Shown piece by piece: positions 18,341 to 27,057 of a DNA stretch of 64,000 bases. Made by a program: the position numbers and the translations under genes. The stretch is from Mucilaginibacter sp. KACC 22773 (GTDB taxonomy: Bacteria > Bacteroidota > Bacteroidia > Sphingobacteriales > Sphingobacteriaceae), in contig NZ_CP117883.1 in assembly GCF_028736215.1 (NCBI RefSeq), positions 3,968,001 to 4,032,000 of the forward strand. The letters are read 5' to 3'. The notes beneath the pieces are model-generated. The model searched no databases and was not told the DNA's origin. It saw nothing but the letters and a program-made list of their open reading frames with translations. Every line of letters starts with the position of its first letter. Positions within the stretch are counted from its first letter, which is position 1.

Positions 18341-18373
18341 GTAGCTTTCGAGAGGGGTGCTCCGGATTTAGCG
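18341..18373. repeat. Short repeat, left flank of the orphan lipoprotein gene
   Basis: GTAGCTTTCGAGAGGGG (18341-18357) has an inverted copy at 19901-19917 (16 of 17 identical). The overlapping segment GAGAGGGGTGCTCCGGATTTAGC (18350-18372, described in two parts: GAGAGGGGTG and CTCCGGATTTAGC) has a direct copy at 19832-19853. The two copies bracket the gene at 18687-19787. Confidence 0.6.
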
Positions 18374-18380
18374 TTATATT

Positions 18381-18461
18381 GCTAAACCGAATTAGCAACC
18401 ATATCTATGGCTTCTAAGCACATCCGGTGATAGCCAGCCGTTGCGCTAAACCGAATTAGCA
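18381..18461. repeat. 17-bp direct repeat, two copies
   Basis: GCTAAACCGAATTAGCA occurs exactly at 18381-18397 and 18445-18461, start-to-start distance 64 bp. Each unit is itself partly palindromic (GCTAA...TTAGC). It could be an operator pair or remnants of a dispersed element. Confidence 0.65.
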
Positions 18462-18686
18462 GCTTACTCAAAGTTCATTTATCAACTCAATTTCACGTTA
18501 GTGATTGTACCGAATATAGGGCAGGTGGCTTTAGCCCTTGTAAGTATAAGGAGAAAGCACGACCTAAAGCGGAACGCCCAGGAGAACAGCCCCGGTTGAG
18601 GGCTTAGCAGATGGTGTAATATTTCAGGTTTATTAAATAAATGCGGCACTTATTCCTTAAATTAATACCCAAATACCAACCTAACC

Positions 18687-19787
18687 ATGCGCCGCTTTTT
18701 TGCTATTATTTTGCTTCTGTTTCCCTTGTTTTTTGGCTGCGGCCGTCATGACAATAATCCCGCAAAGCCGGAGAAAAATATTTACCGGGACACCAGCCGG
18801 CACGATGATTATAATGTGAGGATAGCTATACCAACGGCCTGGATAGAGAAAGTGCGGCATTTTGATTACACCCGAAATATTAAACCTTTGCTTACCCAGT
18901 TTGAAGGCTTCATTAAACCTGATTCACTTGTTAATCCGCACGCCCAACATGTTGATGAAGGCTACGGCAGAGTTTTCAACCCAATATTTGCCAACCTTGA
19001 TGGCGAACCGGGCGATGAAATGATTTGTTTATTGGGCTGGGATATTACGTCGCCCTACCTTTGTGTTTTTAAGCAGATAAATGGCAACTGGTACCTGCTT
19101 TACCTTGAAGATATCGATACATTTTATTCATCGCCAAGTCTTTCTATCGCGGATAACTTTTCAAAAAATAAAGTTTTTTATTTCAAACGGGTATATGAAC
19201 ATGGCTCGGGAATTTTTAAAGATGGTTACACTTTTTACAAACTGATAAATAACAAGGTTTACAAATGCCTTAACCTGCTTAATGATGTTCATATTTATGG
19301 CTGGGGGCTTTATATGAACCAGGCAGTAACCACAAGCTTTGAGTTCAGCGGCGACGAATCAGACAGACTGGACGTTAATTATGTTTACAGCTTTTTTCCC
19401 GGGGCTGTAAAAGATGGCGATTGTGCATGGTGTGCAAATCCGGATATCCCATTAGTAAAAGGCGACGCTGGGGTAGGGTACATTTGGGATAATAAACAAC
19501 ACATTTATAAGCTTGAAATTCTATCCTGGCAAAACACGCCCGACGACCTTAATGCCAAAAAGATAGCCTGTTTTGGAGATTTTGGCAACGACACCCTGTT
19601 TGTAGATGCCTTTCACGACCAGTTAACCCTGATAGCAAAGGAAGGAACGCCGCAGCAAAAAGCCATTTTAAAAAAATACCTGGCCTTGGTTAAAAAAAAT
19701 AAAGTTGCCACCACCCAAAAACTAAAAGTAACCACCCAAATTGGCGGAACAACTTTTTACGGCCCGGATACAGCTAAAAATAAGTGA
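18687..19787 (+). CDS. Orphan lipoprotein of unknown function
   Basis: 366 aa. Signal peptide MRRFFAIILLLFPLFFGC with lipobox Cys18. I do not recognise a domain. The middle contains IFANLDGEPGDEMICLLGWD, a calcium-loop-like or FG-GAP-like segment that also occurs in proteins reporting on quantities, and the C-terminus is lysine-rich (KKNKVATTQKLKVTTQ). It is the only plus-strand gene in the first 41 kb, and it is flanked by short direct and inverted repeats, so it may have arrived separately. No functional call is made. Confidence 0.8.
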   Translation: MRRFFAIILLLFPLFFGCGRHDNNPAKPEKNIYRDTSRHDDYNVRIAIPTAWIEKVRHFDYTRNIKPLLTQFEGFIKPDSLVNPHAQHVDEGYGRVFNPIFANLDGEPGDEMICLLGWDITSPYLCVFKQINGNWYLLYLEDIDTFYSSPSLSIADNFSKNKVFYFKRVYEHGSGIFKDGYTFYKLINNKVYKCLNLLNDVHIYGWGLYMNQAVTTSFEFSGDESDRLDVNYVYSFFPGAVKDGDCAWCANPDIPLVKGDAGVGYIWDNKQHIYKLEILSWQNTPDDLNAKKIACFGDFGNDTLFVDAFHDQLTLIAKEGTPQQKAILKKYLALVKKNKVATTQKLKVTTQIGGTTFYGPDTAKNK

Positions 19788-20120
19788 AGACGCCTTGTTA
19801 GAATATCCGATTGTTTGAGGCCCTTTCTGAAGAGAGGGTACTCCGGATTTAGCCACGGCAAGAGTGTGTTACCCAGCGTTCGCTTGTATCCCCCCCTCCG
19901 CCCCTCTCGAAGGCTACCGTTTGTACACAAATAATACTTCTAATTTACCTCGCAGGGGATTACCGGTTTTATTGTTTTTTACCCTCACACGAAATATCGC
20001 TTTAGCATCGGCAGACCAGTCCATCCTTAGCAAGCATAAATTTGCCTATTAATTATCAGGTACATTTGTCCTATGAAATAAATTAAAAAGAGCAATCTCA
20101 TTTACTGCTATTATTTCAAT
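19788..20120. other. Intergenic region between convergent genes
   Basis: The lipoprotein and the minus-strand DUF4965 gene converge here. It contains the right-hand copies of the repeats that flank the lipoprotein (direct copy at 19832-19853, inverted copy at 19901-19917) and a C-rich run near 19890-19904. No gene, and no obvious U-tract terminator. Confidence 0.55.
19832..19917. repeat. Right-flank copies of the lipoprotein-bracketing repeats
   Basis: 19832-19853 carries GAGAGGG then CTCCGGATTTAGC in the same orientation as at 18350-18372. 19901-19917 (CCCCTCTCGAAGGCTAC) is the inverse complement of 18341-18357 with one mismatch. Within this flank GAGAGGG and CCCTCTC can also pair with each other. 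Confidence 0.6.
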
Positions 20121-22598
20121 TTACTTTTTCGTCATTTTTAGTTTATCAGCCAGCATTTTCATATAAAAACCACCAACTACACTCCGGGCTTTAAAATTAT
20201 CGCGGATGCCTGTATTTGAGTCATAAAAATCGTTCAAAGGTACTCTTGACTGTGTTTCAATTGCGTGTTTATAAACTGGATGAATCAATGCCTGGAATTC
20301 ATTCTGAGTTGGTGCAAAAGTTGCGGTCCACAAAATCCAGTCGTTTTTAGTATAAGATTTCCTGCTATCCAACGGAATACCGTATTTATTTTGCTTAGTT
20401 AAATAGTATTTAACTTCTGTATCATATACTTTTTGCGGGAACAAGTTTAAGTTCAAAACTTTGTCCCAAACCAGATTATATTTTTGGCTCCATGTACTTT
20501 TATCATCAAAAGTTAATGCATAGTGATCGCCCCCGTCAGCCATTTCCATCCATTTAGGCACCATGTTAACAGCAATGGCCCTGTACTTACCGGCAATTTC
20601 GGTATAACCCAGCGTTTCTGCCATTTGTGCATAACAGGCAATACTCACAATGGCTTTTACAGATAAATTAGCATTTCTTGCTAAATGGCCCGCAAAATCG
20701 TCGGTACATAACTGCATCTTAGGGTCTAACCCTTCTTTTGCTAAATAATCAACCCAGGTGCTAAGTGTTTTCCAATGCAGCTTTGCATAATTTGCATTAC
20801 CCTGGGCTTTTGCAATTGCAGCTGTTAAAATAATCATATTTCCAGATTCTTCGATTGGCATCGGTTCGCCATAGGTTTGGCCGTTTGCTAACGGATAAGT
20901 TCCTAAATCATGCGCGGCCCATGGATGGGGATATTTTCCGCTTTCACTAAAATAAAAAATGCCATTGAGCATCCCTTGTAACAGTACCGGATTATAAATT
21001 AAATATAACGGTGCTGATGGATACGTTACATCAACAGTATTGATGAAACCGCCGCTATTGTTTTCTTTCGACAACCATAACAGATCACCTTGCGGACTTT
21101 TAACCAGCGTATGTGCAGCGATACTTTGCCGGTAGCTTAACATACACAGGTGTGCATATTCCACGCCGCCAGATTTTAAAGCATCGGCATAAATTGATTT
21201 ATTAAGATCATCGCATTTACCCATTACATTTTTGTACTGCAAGGCGGCATCAGTTAATTCCCCCTCAATAGTTGCTTTTGCCGAAGCGTTCCACCATGGC
21301 CTCAAATTATTGTTAAAGTATTGAACGGAGTAAATCTCATCATAACCCAACTCGAGAAATTTTTCGGCCGGGGCTTTACCAACTGCACCAAAAGGTATAA
21401 TGGTATTTAATGCCAGCATTTTACCTTGCTTAGCCGTTGATTGATAATTACCTTTTATAAAAGCGCTGGCGGCATCTTTTCCGGGTGTAACAAATTGAAT
21501 GGCATTGCTTGTTTTGGGGGCAGCAACATAAAAATAGCCCCAATCAATCCGCATGTCGTCACCTGCTTTTTGCAAAACCGGTTGTTCAATAGTTCCCGTT
21601 TTTAAAATCGACAATTTACTGGTAGCGTATTTTTGAGTTGTTACCTCCTGGGTCGGATTATAAACAGCAATATTAGATGATGCGCTTAAGGAGACCTTAA
21701 CCTGGTGTGTTTTGCCATCATTTGCTTTAACCCGGCAGGTAATATAAGACACAGGCCTGGCAAACAGTTGCAGGTCGTTCATCAATAGCGGCGAGGTAAA
21801 GGTTAATTTCAGGTCTATTTTACCGCAGCTAAAATCATAAATGGTTTGGGTAGCATTTACATCAACATTTTTTTGCCTGGTTACCTGCACTTTACCAGCT
21901 TTATCTTTTTGTCTGTCAACCAATCCAAAATCAAGATGCCTGCCGCCAGCAGTATTCATTAAATGTATAGCAATAGTGTTATCGCCGTCCTTAAGTACAT
22001 TTTTATCATTTAGCACGATATATTGAAAATCACTTGTCCAGCCTTCTTTAACATATACCTTTTTCCCGTTAAGAAAAACCTGGATATTATCATCGTGGTT
22101 TATCTTTAAAAAAAGCTTATTAATTGCCGCCATATTGGAAACCCTGAACGACCTTCTCACCCATATTTCGTTTGAGCGCCAAATGGTTTTTACGTTTTTA
22201 ATATCGTCCCCAATTGGTGCCGAACCTGTTTTCCAATCGGAAGCTGCATATTCAGGTGAATTCCAATTTCCCCGGGGCTTCGTTTCTGTATACTGCATCT
22301 GGTAAGCGCCTTCATCTGAAGCAGGAAGAATGGTTATATAATTTGGGCTTTCCATTCCCATAAAACGGAAAACATTGCCATCAACGTTTATCAGGCCTAA
22401 AAGTGACTGCTCGGCACCCGTCCAATGTGTTGTAGGCGACTCGTTTAACTTATCAGTATTAGACCAAATGCTAAAATAGGTATTATGTGTGATCAATGGA
22501 TAAGATGGCGCCTTTCGATCCTGTGCTTTGAGCAACATGCCGGCAAAAAGGCATCCTATAAAGCCAAGTATTTTTATTTTATTGATTTCGGTCCTCAT
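20121..22598 (-). CDS. Glutaminase-family (DUF4964/DUF5127/DUF4965/DUF1793) exported protein
   Basis: 825 aa with signal peptide ending about LLKAQ. Layout: DUF4964-like start (APSYPLITHNTYFSIWSNTDKL), a galactose-binding-like beta-sandwich at about 85-235 (WVRRSFRV, FLNGKKVYVKEGW), a DUF5127-like region to about 470, then the alpha/alpha-barrel DUF4965/DUF1793 part (SYRQSIAAHTLVKSPQGD, YLIYNPVLLQGMLNGIFYFSESGKYPHPWAAHDLGTYP, shown here as family landmarks). Fungal relatives are annotated as glutaminase A; the Bacteroidota proteins are uncharacterised and could act on glycans, as the toroid fold is shared with glycosidases. It lies 436 bp downstream of the large lipoprotein operon and may belong to it functionally. 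Confidence 0.85.
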   Translation of the reverse strand: MRTEINKIKILGFIGCLFAGMLLKAQDRKAPSYPLITHNTYFSIWSNTDKLNESPTTHWTGAEQSLLGLINVDGNVFRFMGMESPNYITILPASDEGAYQMQYTETKPRGNWNSPEYAASDWKTGSAPIGDDIKNVKTIWRSNEIWVRRSFRVSNMAAINKLFLKINHDDNIQVFLNGKKVYVKEGWTSDFQYIVLNDKNVLKDGDNTIAIHLMNTAGGRHLDFGLVDRQKDKAGKVQVTRQKNVDVNATQTIYDFSCGKIDLKLTFTSPLLMNDLQLFARPVSYITCRVKANDGKTHQVKVSLSASSNIAVYNPTQEVTTQKYATSKLSILKTGTIEQPVLQKAGDDMRIDWGYFYVAAPKTSNAIQFVTPGKDAASAFIKGNYQSTAKQGKMLALNTIIPFGAVGKAPAEKFLELGYDEIYSVQYFNNNLRPWWNASAKATIEGELTDAALQYKNVMGKCDDLNKSIYADALKSGGVEYAHLCMLSYRQSIAAHTLVKSPQGDLLWLSKENNSGGFINTVDVTYPSAPLYLIYNPVLLQGMLNGIFYFSESGKYPHPWAAHDLGTYPLANGQTYGEPMPIEESGNMIILTAAIAKAQGNANYAKLHWKTLSTWVDYLAKEGLDPKMQLCTDDFAGHLARNANLSVKAIVSIACYAQMAETLGYTEIAGKYRAIAVNMVPKWMEMADGGDHYALTFDDKSTWSQKYNLVWDKVLNLNLFPQKVYDTEVKYYLTKQNKYGIPLDSRKSYTKNDWILWTATFAPTQNEFQALIHPVYKHAIETQSRVPLNDFYDSNTGIRDNFKARSVVGGFYMKMLADKLKMTKK

Positions 22599-23034
22599 TA
22601 AATGGTATGTATTTGTAAATTTATTATCGTTTAAAAATGAATAATTAACCGCCGCGCTAAGTAAGATGTGTATCCGGAGCGGTTATAGATGCTTAACAAT
22701 TAACGGTTATGATTCGGCAATAAAAGATGGCTCCAGTAACCCATTTCGGGTAAACAAATTGTCAATTAGCGTCCGAGCCTTTTGCAAGTCAAAAGTATTT
22801 CTTAATGCTAAGTACCGGATTTAGGCGTTATGATAAACACAATTTTAACCTGTAATAAAATTGTATCTATCATAACGTCGATACCTGAAAAATTAAAAAC
22901 CGTAACCAGAATGACACTTTTTAATGTCTTGCCACTCAAAGCATTTTCCGTTTTTTCAACCGCAACTTTGCTTTATTTAGTTTGATGAAATTAAAAGTCC
23001 AGCGTCAGTAAAACGCGACCATAAATATTTAGAC
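22599..23034. other. Intergenic region downstream of the large lipoprotein operon
   Basis: AT-rich, no gene. It contains CCGGATTTAGGCGTTAT (22815-22831), close to the CCGGATTTAGCGTTAT stretch at 18362-18377, probably a remnant of the same small repeat. It should contain the promoter of the DUF4965 gene and the 3' end of the upstream operon; neither is clear. Confidence 0.5.
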
Positions 23035-23853
23035 TTAGGGTTGCTTTTTATTTACTGTCCATTCGGCCATTTGAAAATCGCGGCTGCCGTTATTTGCCTT
23101 GATGCTTAACCTGTAAAACTTGTAGGGTACATTATTATTGAAATGATATAATTTACGCTGGGCGCGGCCAGAAAACAACTCCCCTGTGCGCGAATGTAAG
23201 TTTATCCATTTTATCCCATCTTCCGAACCTTGTAATATCCAGGTTTTAGGATCCCGATCGGGCGAATCATTACCGCTTATCAAAGTGTACGCCCCTGCAA
23301 GGGCAGCTGTTTTAAGCTCATACTTCAACACCAGGTCGCCGGAAAAGCCGGATTGAAAAAACTTTGAATTGGGATCACCGTCAACCACTTTTAAAGACCC
23401 CTCGTTTGAGTTGGGGCCACCGCCATTATCGCGCGAAACAGTAAGGGTACCGCCAATAGTGGCAAAATAGCTTTCCCCAACTTTTGTTCTGTCAAAATTA
23501 GGGTCCGCTACGTTCAATATTATTTCCCGGCTCGACGAAAGCCCCTGCGAGTTTCTTGATGTTAGTACTACGTGGTATATGCCCTCAAATGCATATTTGT
23601 GCAGCGGCGACTTTTCAACAGAAGTGCTATCGTCGCCAAATTGCCATAATAACTCTTTATAATTGGTTGAAGTGTTGGTAAACTGATATTTCAGAAAATC
23701 AACACTATCTGCCTTCGCCACGGTAAAGCCTGTTAAGGGCACAGGTTCTTCAACTACGGTAGTATCTACCGGTTTATCCTTTTTACATCCTACCGACAAC
23801 GTTACCATGAGTATAAGTGCTGATATAATGCTGAATAACTTTTTCATTTGCAT
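23035..23853 (-). CDS. Lipoprotein with PKD domain and discoidin-like domain
   Basis: 272 aa. Lipobox Cys23 (LSVGCKKDKP). A PKD-type domain at about 45-115 (LLWQFGDDSTSVEKSPLHKY...GIYHVVLTSRNSQG). The C-terminal about 150 residues form an F5/8 type C (discoidin-like) sandwich with SGNDSPDRDPKTW and a DGIKW segment, ending QMAEWTVNK. The same C-terminal domain appears in the fasciclin lipoprotein at 35306-36415, at the other end of the operon. It is the last gene of the 11-gene run. A surface glycan- or matrix-binding role is inferred. Confidence 0.85.
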   Translation of the reverse strand: MQMKKLFSIISALILMVTLSVGCKKDKPVDTTVVEEPVPLTGFTVAKADSVDFLKYQFTNTSTNYKELLWQFGDDSTSVEKSPLHKYAFEGIYHVVLTSRNSQGLSSSREIILNVADPNFDRTKVGESYFATIGGTLTVSRDNGGGPNSNEGSLKVVDGDPNSKFFQSGFSGDLVLKYELKTAALAGAYTLISGNDSPDRDPKTWILQGSEDGIKWINLHSRTGELFSGRAQRKLYHFNNNVPYKFYRLSIKANNGSRDFQMAEWTVNKKQP

Positions 23854-23875
23854 TTTTATTAATCGTTATAAATGA

Positions 23876-25300
23876 TTACTGTGCTGGAAATAATTGACTT
23901 TTAGGTACAATCCGTCTTCCGTTTATGCCTGCCGATGGCACTTCATATTCAAGCCTGGCCTGTTGACCGCCAACATTTTCGCGGTGGTCTGCTTCTATCT
24001 TGTATCGCTTTCCGCGTTCGAGGGTCACTTTGGCAAATCTGCTTGGCAGGTCCCATTGGGTAGTAAAATCATCGATAACCGCTTTACCATCAATAAACAA
24101 CCTTGCACCATCATCCCAGCGTGTTTGATAAAATATATACTCGCCGCGAACCGGGGCTAAAAACTCGCCGGTCCATCTTGATGAATAGTTATCATTGCTG
24201 ACAATGGATGAGGGCAGCCAATCTCCGCCAAAATCAATAGTTTCGTCTATCCTTACCAGTGATGGCGCCCGCCCATCAAAATCAAGTTGCTGATTGTTTG
24301 AAAAATACTCGGCTTTCAGGCCAGTGCCATTACCGGTTATGTATGAATTGTTGTCGAGATTAACCGTAGGCTCTACCAAAACAATTATTTTGCTGCTTGT
24401 TGGGTGTAAAATATGCCTTGTTGGGGCGCTTAAGCTTATTGCAAACGCAAATTTTTTGTTTGCCGTGATATTGGCATCAAAAACCGGCCACCCTATCTGT
24501 AGGCGTATTTGAGCCGTATTTGAATTTGAATTTACCCTGATTAAGGTATCAATAGTAAAATTGGCCGGGCTTAAGTTGATGGAATTAGCCGGTAATATTT
24601 TGCTGCTTACAAGCTTGTTAATGGTATCCGTATTTAGCTTTACGTGCACATTAAATGCAGTACCGGCCTGCCCGGACAAATTGACTATCAGCGGTATGGT
24701 AATGCCTGCCGGAGAAGTAGTGTAATTCTTTTTATAATCAACACTCATAATAGTGCCACCATTTACAATAGAAAGATAATGGATATCTTTTTCGTCTATC
24801 AGTTGCTTGGTATTAAGTACAACCATAATATTTGATTTGGACGCTTTAACCTGGTTACCTTTTCCGGGGTCGGTAAGTTTAAAAGCAAATGCGACATTTT
24901 TACCATAATTAGCCTCAAGCGCTGTAAGCCTTACTATTGCAACTCCCGTAGCGGTATCTGAACCATACGACACATTAATTACACTTGGATAATCAATAGC
25001 CCCATTAGATAATACTATAGTATTTTTTAAAGTGCCGTTGGCTATTAGTTGATTAACGGTGTCGCTATTAAGGGTAATACCTACCTGAAAAGCTTTACTT
25101 GCAGCCGCAGACAGTGATATTTTAAACGGAACCTTTACCGTTTCATTATCCTTTGTTACTCCCGCAACAACAACACCATCACCAGAAATACTTACTGCAT
25201 TATTTTTAATTAAACCTACGTCGTCAAGGTTATTATGCTTACAGGAAACAGTGATAAGGGTTATCCCAAGTAATATACTGTATATATAATTTTTCATCAT
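23876..25300 (-). CDS. Lipoprotein with two DUF1735-like domains and a PA14 domain
   Basis: 474 aa from the ATG at 25300 (an in-frame TTG precedes it). Lipobox Cys20. Two repeated DUF1735/BT_3987-N-like sandwiches (about 45-165 and 180-310), each with a phrase such as AFQVGITLNSDTVNQLI and AFNVHVKLNTDTINKLV, then a PA14 domain (about 325-470: GLKAEYFSNN, NYSSRWTGEFLAPVRGEYIF, DDGARLFIDGKAVIDDF). PA14 domains bind carbohydrate or insert in glycosidases and adhesins. It lies 22 bp upstream of the PKD/discoidin gene. Probably a surface binding protein. Confidence 0.87.
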   Translation of the reverse strand: MMKNYIYSILLGITLITVSCKHNNLDDVGLIKNNAVSISGDGVVVAGVTKDNETVKVPFKISLSAAASKAFQVGITLNSDTVNQLIANGTLKNTIVLSNGAIDYPSVINVSYGSDTATGVAIVRLTALEANYGKNVAFAFKLTDPGKGNQVKASKSNIMVVLNTKQLIDEKDIHYLSIVNGGTIMSVDYKKNYTTSPAGITIPLIVNLSGQAGTAFNVHVKLNTDTINKLVSSKILPANSINLSPANFTIDTLIRVNSNSNTAQIRLQIGWPVFDANITANKKFAFAISLSAPTRHILHPTSSKIIVLVEPTVNLDNNSYITGNGTGLKAEYFSNNQQLDFDGRAPSLVRIDETIDFGGDWLPSSIVSNDNYSSRWTGEFLAPVRGEYIFYQTRWDDGARLFIDGKAVIDDFTTQWDLPSRFAKVTLERGKRYKIEADHRENVGGQQARLEYEVPSAGINGRRIVPKSQLFPAQ

Positions 25301-25324
25301 CAATTAATTTATTGTGTATTAATT

Positions 25325-27028
25325 TTACTGATCTAACCAAACTCTGCCATCAAGCCCCCAGCTTTGCCTGTTAGGAATCCGGAACCAGTTTATTATTTGC
25401 GCAGGTATATCTGTTGTTTGCGGCACAAATACAGCAAGCGCTTCGGCCGGCGGCGGGCATATCAGGTCGTTAAAATCTTCCCATTTATAATCTCCCTTTA
25501 ATTGAAAATCACGGGCCTGCGGGCCAACATCTTTCAATTTATCGCCCTGCCCGTCGGTTCCCGGCCAGTAGGCAGCAAGAAAACTGTAATAAGGGTGCCC
25601 TTCTGAAATAGATGTTTCGCAAGCGTAATTGCCAATAACCGCATCCGGTACATCTACTTTAAAAAACCTGATATCGCTTACATACACGTCTGGTGTACCA
25701 TGTCCGTTACCGTTTAAAAAACCCAATTTCAGGGGGTTATTATTATCAAGGCTTCCCGATGATGTAATTTCCATTTCGTTATTAAAATTACCGTCGGTAT
25801 ATGTTCTGATAAAGCGTTTGCCCGCACGGATCTCGCATTTAACAGATAAGTTATGCCATCTGCCTTTTTGCAAATCGGCTCCCCTGCATTGCCTGTAATC
25901 GCCATCTTTTGTACCTCTCATTTCAAAGTACCAATAGGCATCTTCCAGGTAAATTACCCAGCCCACACTTGGGTGCCCGGCTGACCACTCGCGCCTTTTT
26001 CCCAAAATGCTTGGCCAAAAAAACTTATCCGCATTTTTCTTAACCTTTAGCTCAATGGTAAATTTGGTAGTATCGCCAAGGTTAAACACATCAGCTGTAT
26101 CAATTTCAGCCCTTACCGATTCACCGTACAACCTTACTGTTTTACCTAAGTAACGGTTTCCGGTAAATGGTTTTCCTATTACGCGTTGCTTATACCTTGT
26201 ACTATAATAAATAGTAAAGGTATTGGCCGCTGTATTGCTAAAAACTGTGTTGTCGTTTTGATTTGCCGGTATGGCAAACTTACCACCGCCACTTGAAGCT
26301 ATAACTACCAGCCACTCTTCATTCTGATAATTCTTGCGTTTTTTTAATGCATCCATTATAGCACCTACATGGCCATCAAACTTTTCAATAGCGGCCTTAT
26401 ACTGGGGAGCCGAGTTATCATAACCGTATTTGGCGCCGGCCTCGTCGATATCATTAAAATGCCCTAAAATCAAGCTTGCAGTATCGGTATTGATATCATT
26501 TACAACAGCTGTTTTAATCTGCTCATCAGTGTCAAACAATTCACTTACAGTGGCCCCCGTGGTAAAATTATTTTTAAAGATTGCCGAAGACGAAAATGCT
26601 ACCATTTTGGCGGTAGGTTTTTCGTCCTTTATTCTTTGAAGCACAACCGGGTAGTTTGCCAAATTCGCCCCGGTTAAATTATCGTTTAAAACCAAGTGCT
26701 TTTCTTTTTTTACCCCGGTTAGCATGTTGGCCCAATTACTAACATCCCTGGTTGAATCAGGATCGCTTAATGCTACCCAACTGTAAATGGAATTTGGCAA
26801 TAAGGCTTTAATATTAGGCACATTGGCGCTGTTTACTGATACGCCCCTTGCCCCATCAACAATCAAATACAACACTTTGCGTTGACCGTAGGCTACGCTG
26901 GTGGTATCGCTATAATTTTTATCAGGCAACGCCTTTAAAAAATCTTTATTACAGGATATTACCGCAATGGCCAGTATGGAACACATTATTCCAAACACTA
27001 TTCCCTGGTATTTTTTCTTCTGCCCCAT
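25325..27028 (-). CDS. Lipoprotein: alkaline-phosphatase-like domain (degenerate) + LamG-like + DUF4983-like
   Basis: 567 aa. Lipobox Cys26. Residues about 50-260 follow the phosphodiesterase branch of the alkaline phosphatase superfamily (VLYLIVDGARG with metal Asp58; SNWANMLTG; GHFNDIDEAGAKYG; VVIASSGGG). Several catalytic positions are changed: the nucleophile Thr aligns with Asp95, the metal His after DxxG is Ala199, and the SDHG motif reads SSGG (Ser246, Gly247). It therefore looks like a pseudoenzyme. Residues about 265-470 resemble a LamG/concanavalin sandwich (GRWHNLSVKCEIRAG), followed by a DUF4983-like tail ending RQSWGLDGRVWLDQ. Fits a surface binding role in the operon. Confidence 0.78.
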   Translation of the reverse strand: MGQKKKYQGIVFGIMCSILAIAVISCNKDFLKALPDKNYSDTTSVAYGQRKVLYLIVDGARGVSVNSANVPNIKALLPNSIYSWVALSDPDSTRDVSNWANMLTGVKKEKHLVLNDNLTGANLANYPVVLQRIKDEKPTAKMVAFSSSAIFKNNFTTGATVSELFDTDEQIKTAVVNDINTDTASLILGHFNDIDEAGAKYGYDNSAPQYKAAIEKFDGHVGAIMDALKKRKNYQNEEWLVVIASSGGGKFAIPANQNDNTVFSNTAANTFTIYYSTRYKQRVIGKPFTGNRYLGKTVRLYGESVRAEIDTADVFNLGDTTKFTIELKVKKNADKFFWPSILGKRREWSAGHPSVGWVIYLEDAYWYFEMRGTKDGDYRQCRGADLQKGRWHNLSVKCEIRAGKRFIRTYTDGNFNNEMEITSSGSLDNNNPLKLGFLNGNGHGTPDVYVSDIRFFKVDVPDAVIGNYACETSISEGHPYYSFLAAYWPGTDGQGDKLKDVGPQARDFQLKGDYKWEDFNDLICPPPAEALAVFVPQTTDIPAQIINWFRIPNRQSWGLDGRVWLDQ

Positions 27029-27057
27029 CTTTTTATAGTTATAATTTCTTTTTTAAT

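Larger units (their letters stand above)
18008..18686. other. Intergenic region between divergent genes, repeat-rich
   Basis: This stretch separates the minus-strand hydrolase from the plus-strand lipoprotein and should contain both promoters. The first 200 bp are strongly AT-rich. From 18340 to 18465 there are several short repeats, listed separately. No ORF of coding appearance was found. Confidence 0.55.

Noticed and set aside
19864..20052. Plus-strand ORF of 62 codons after the lipoprotein gene
   Set aside because: It overlaps the repeat copies and a C-run and has no coding signature.
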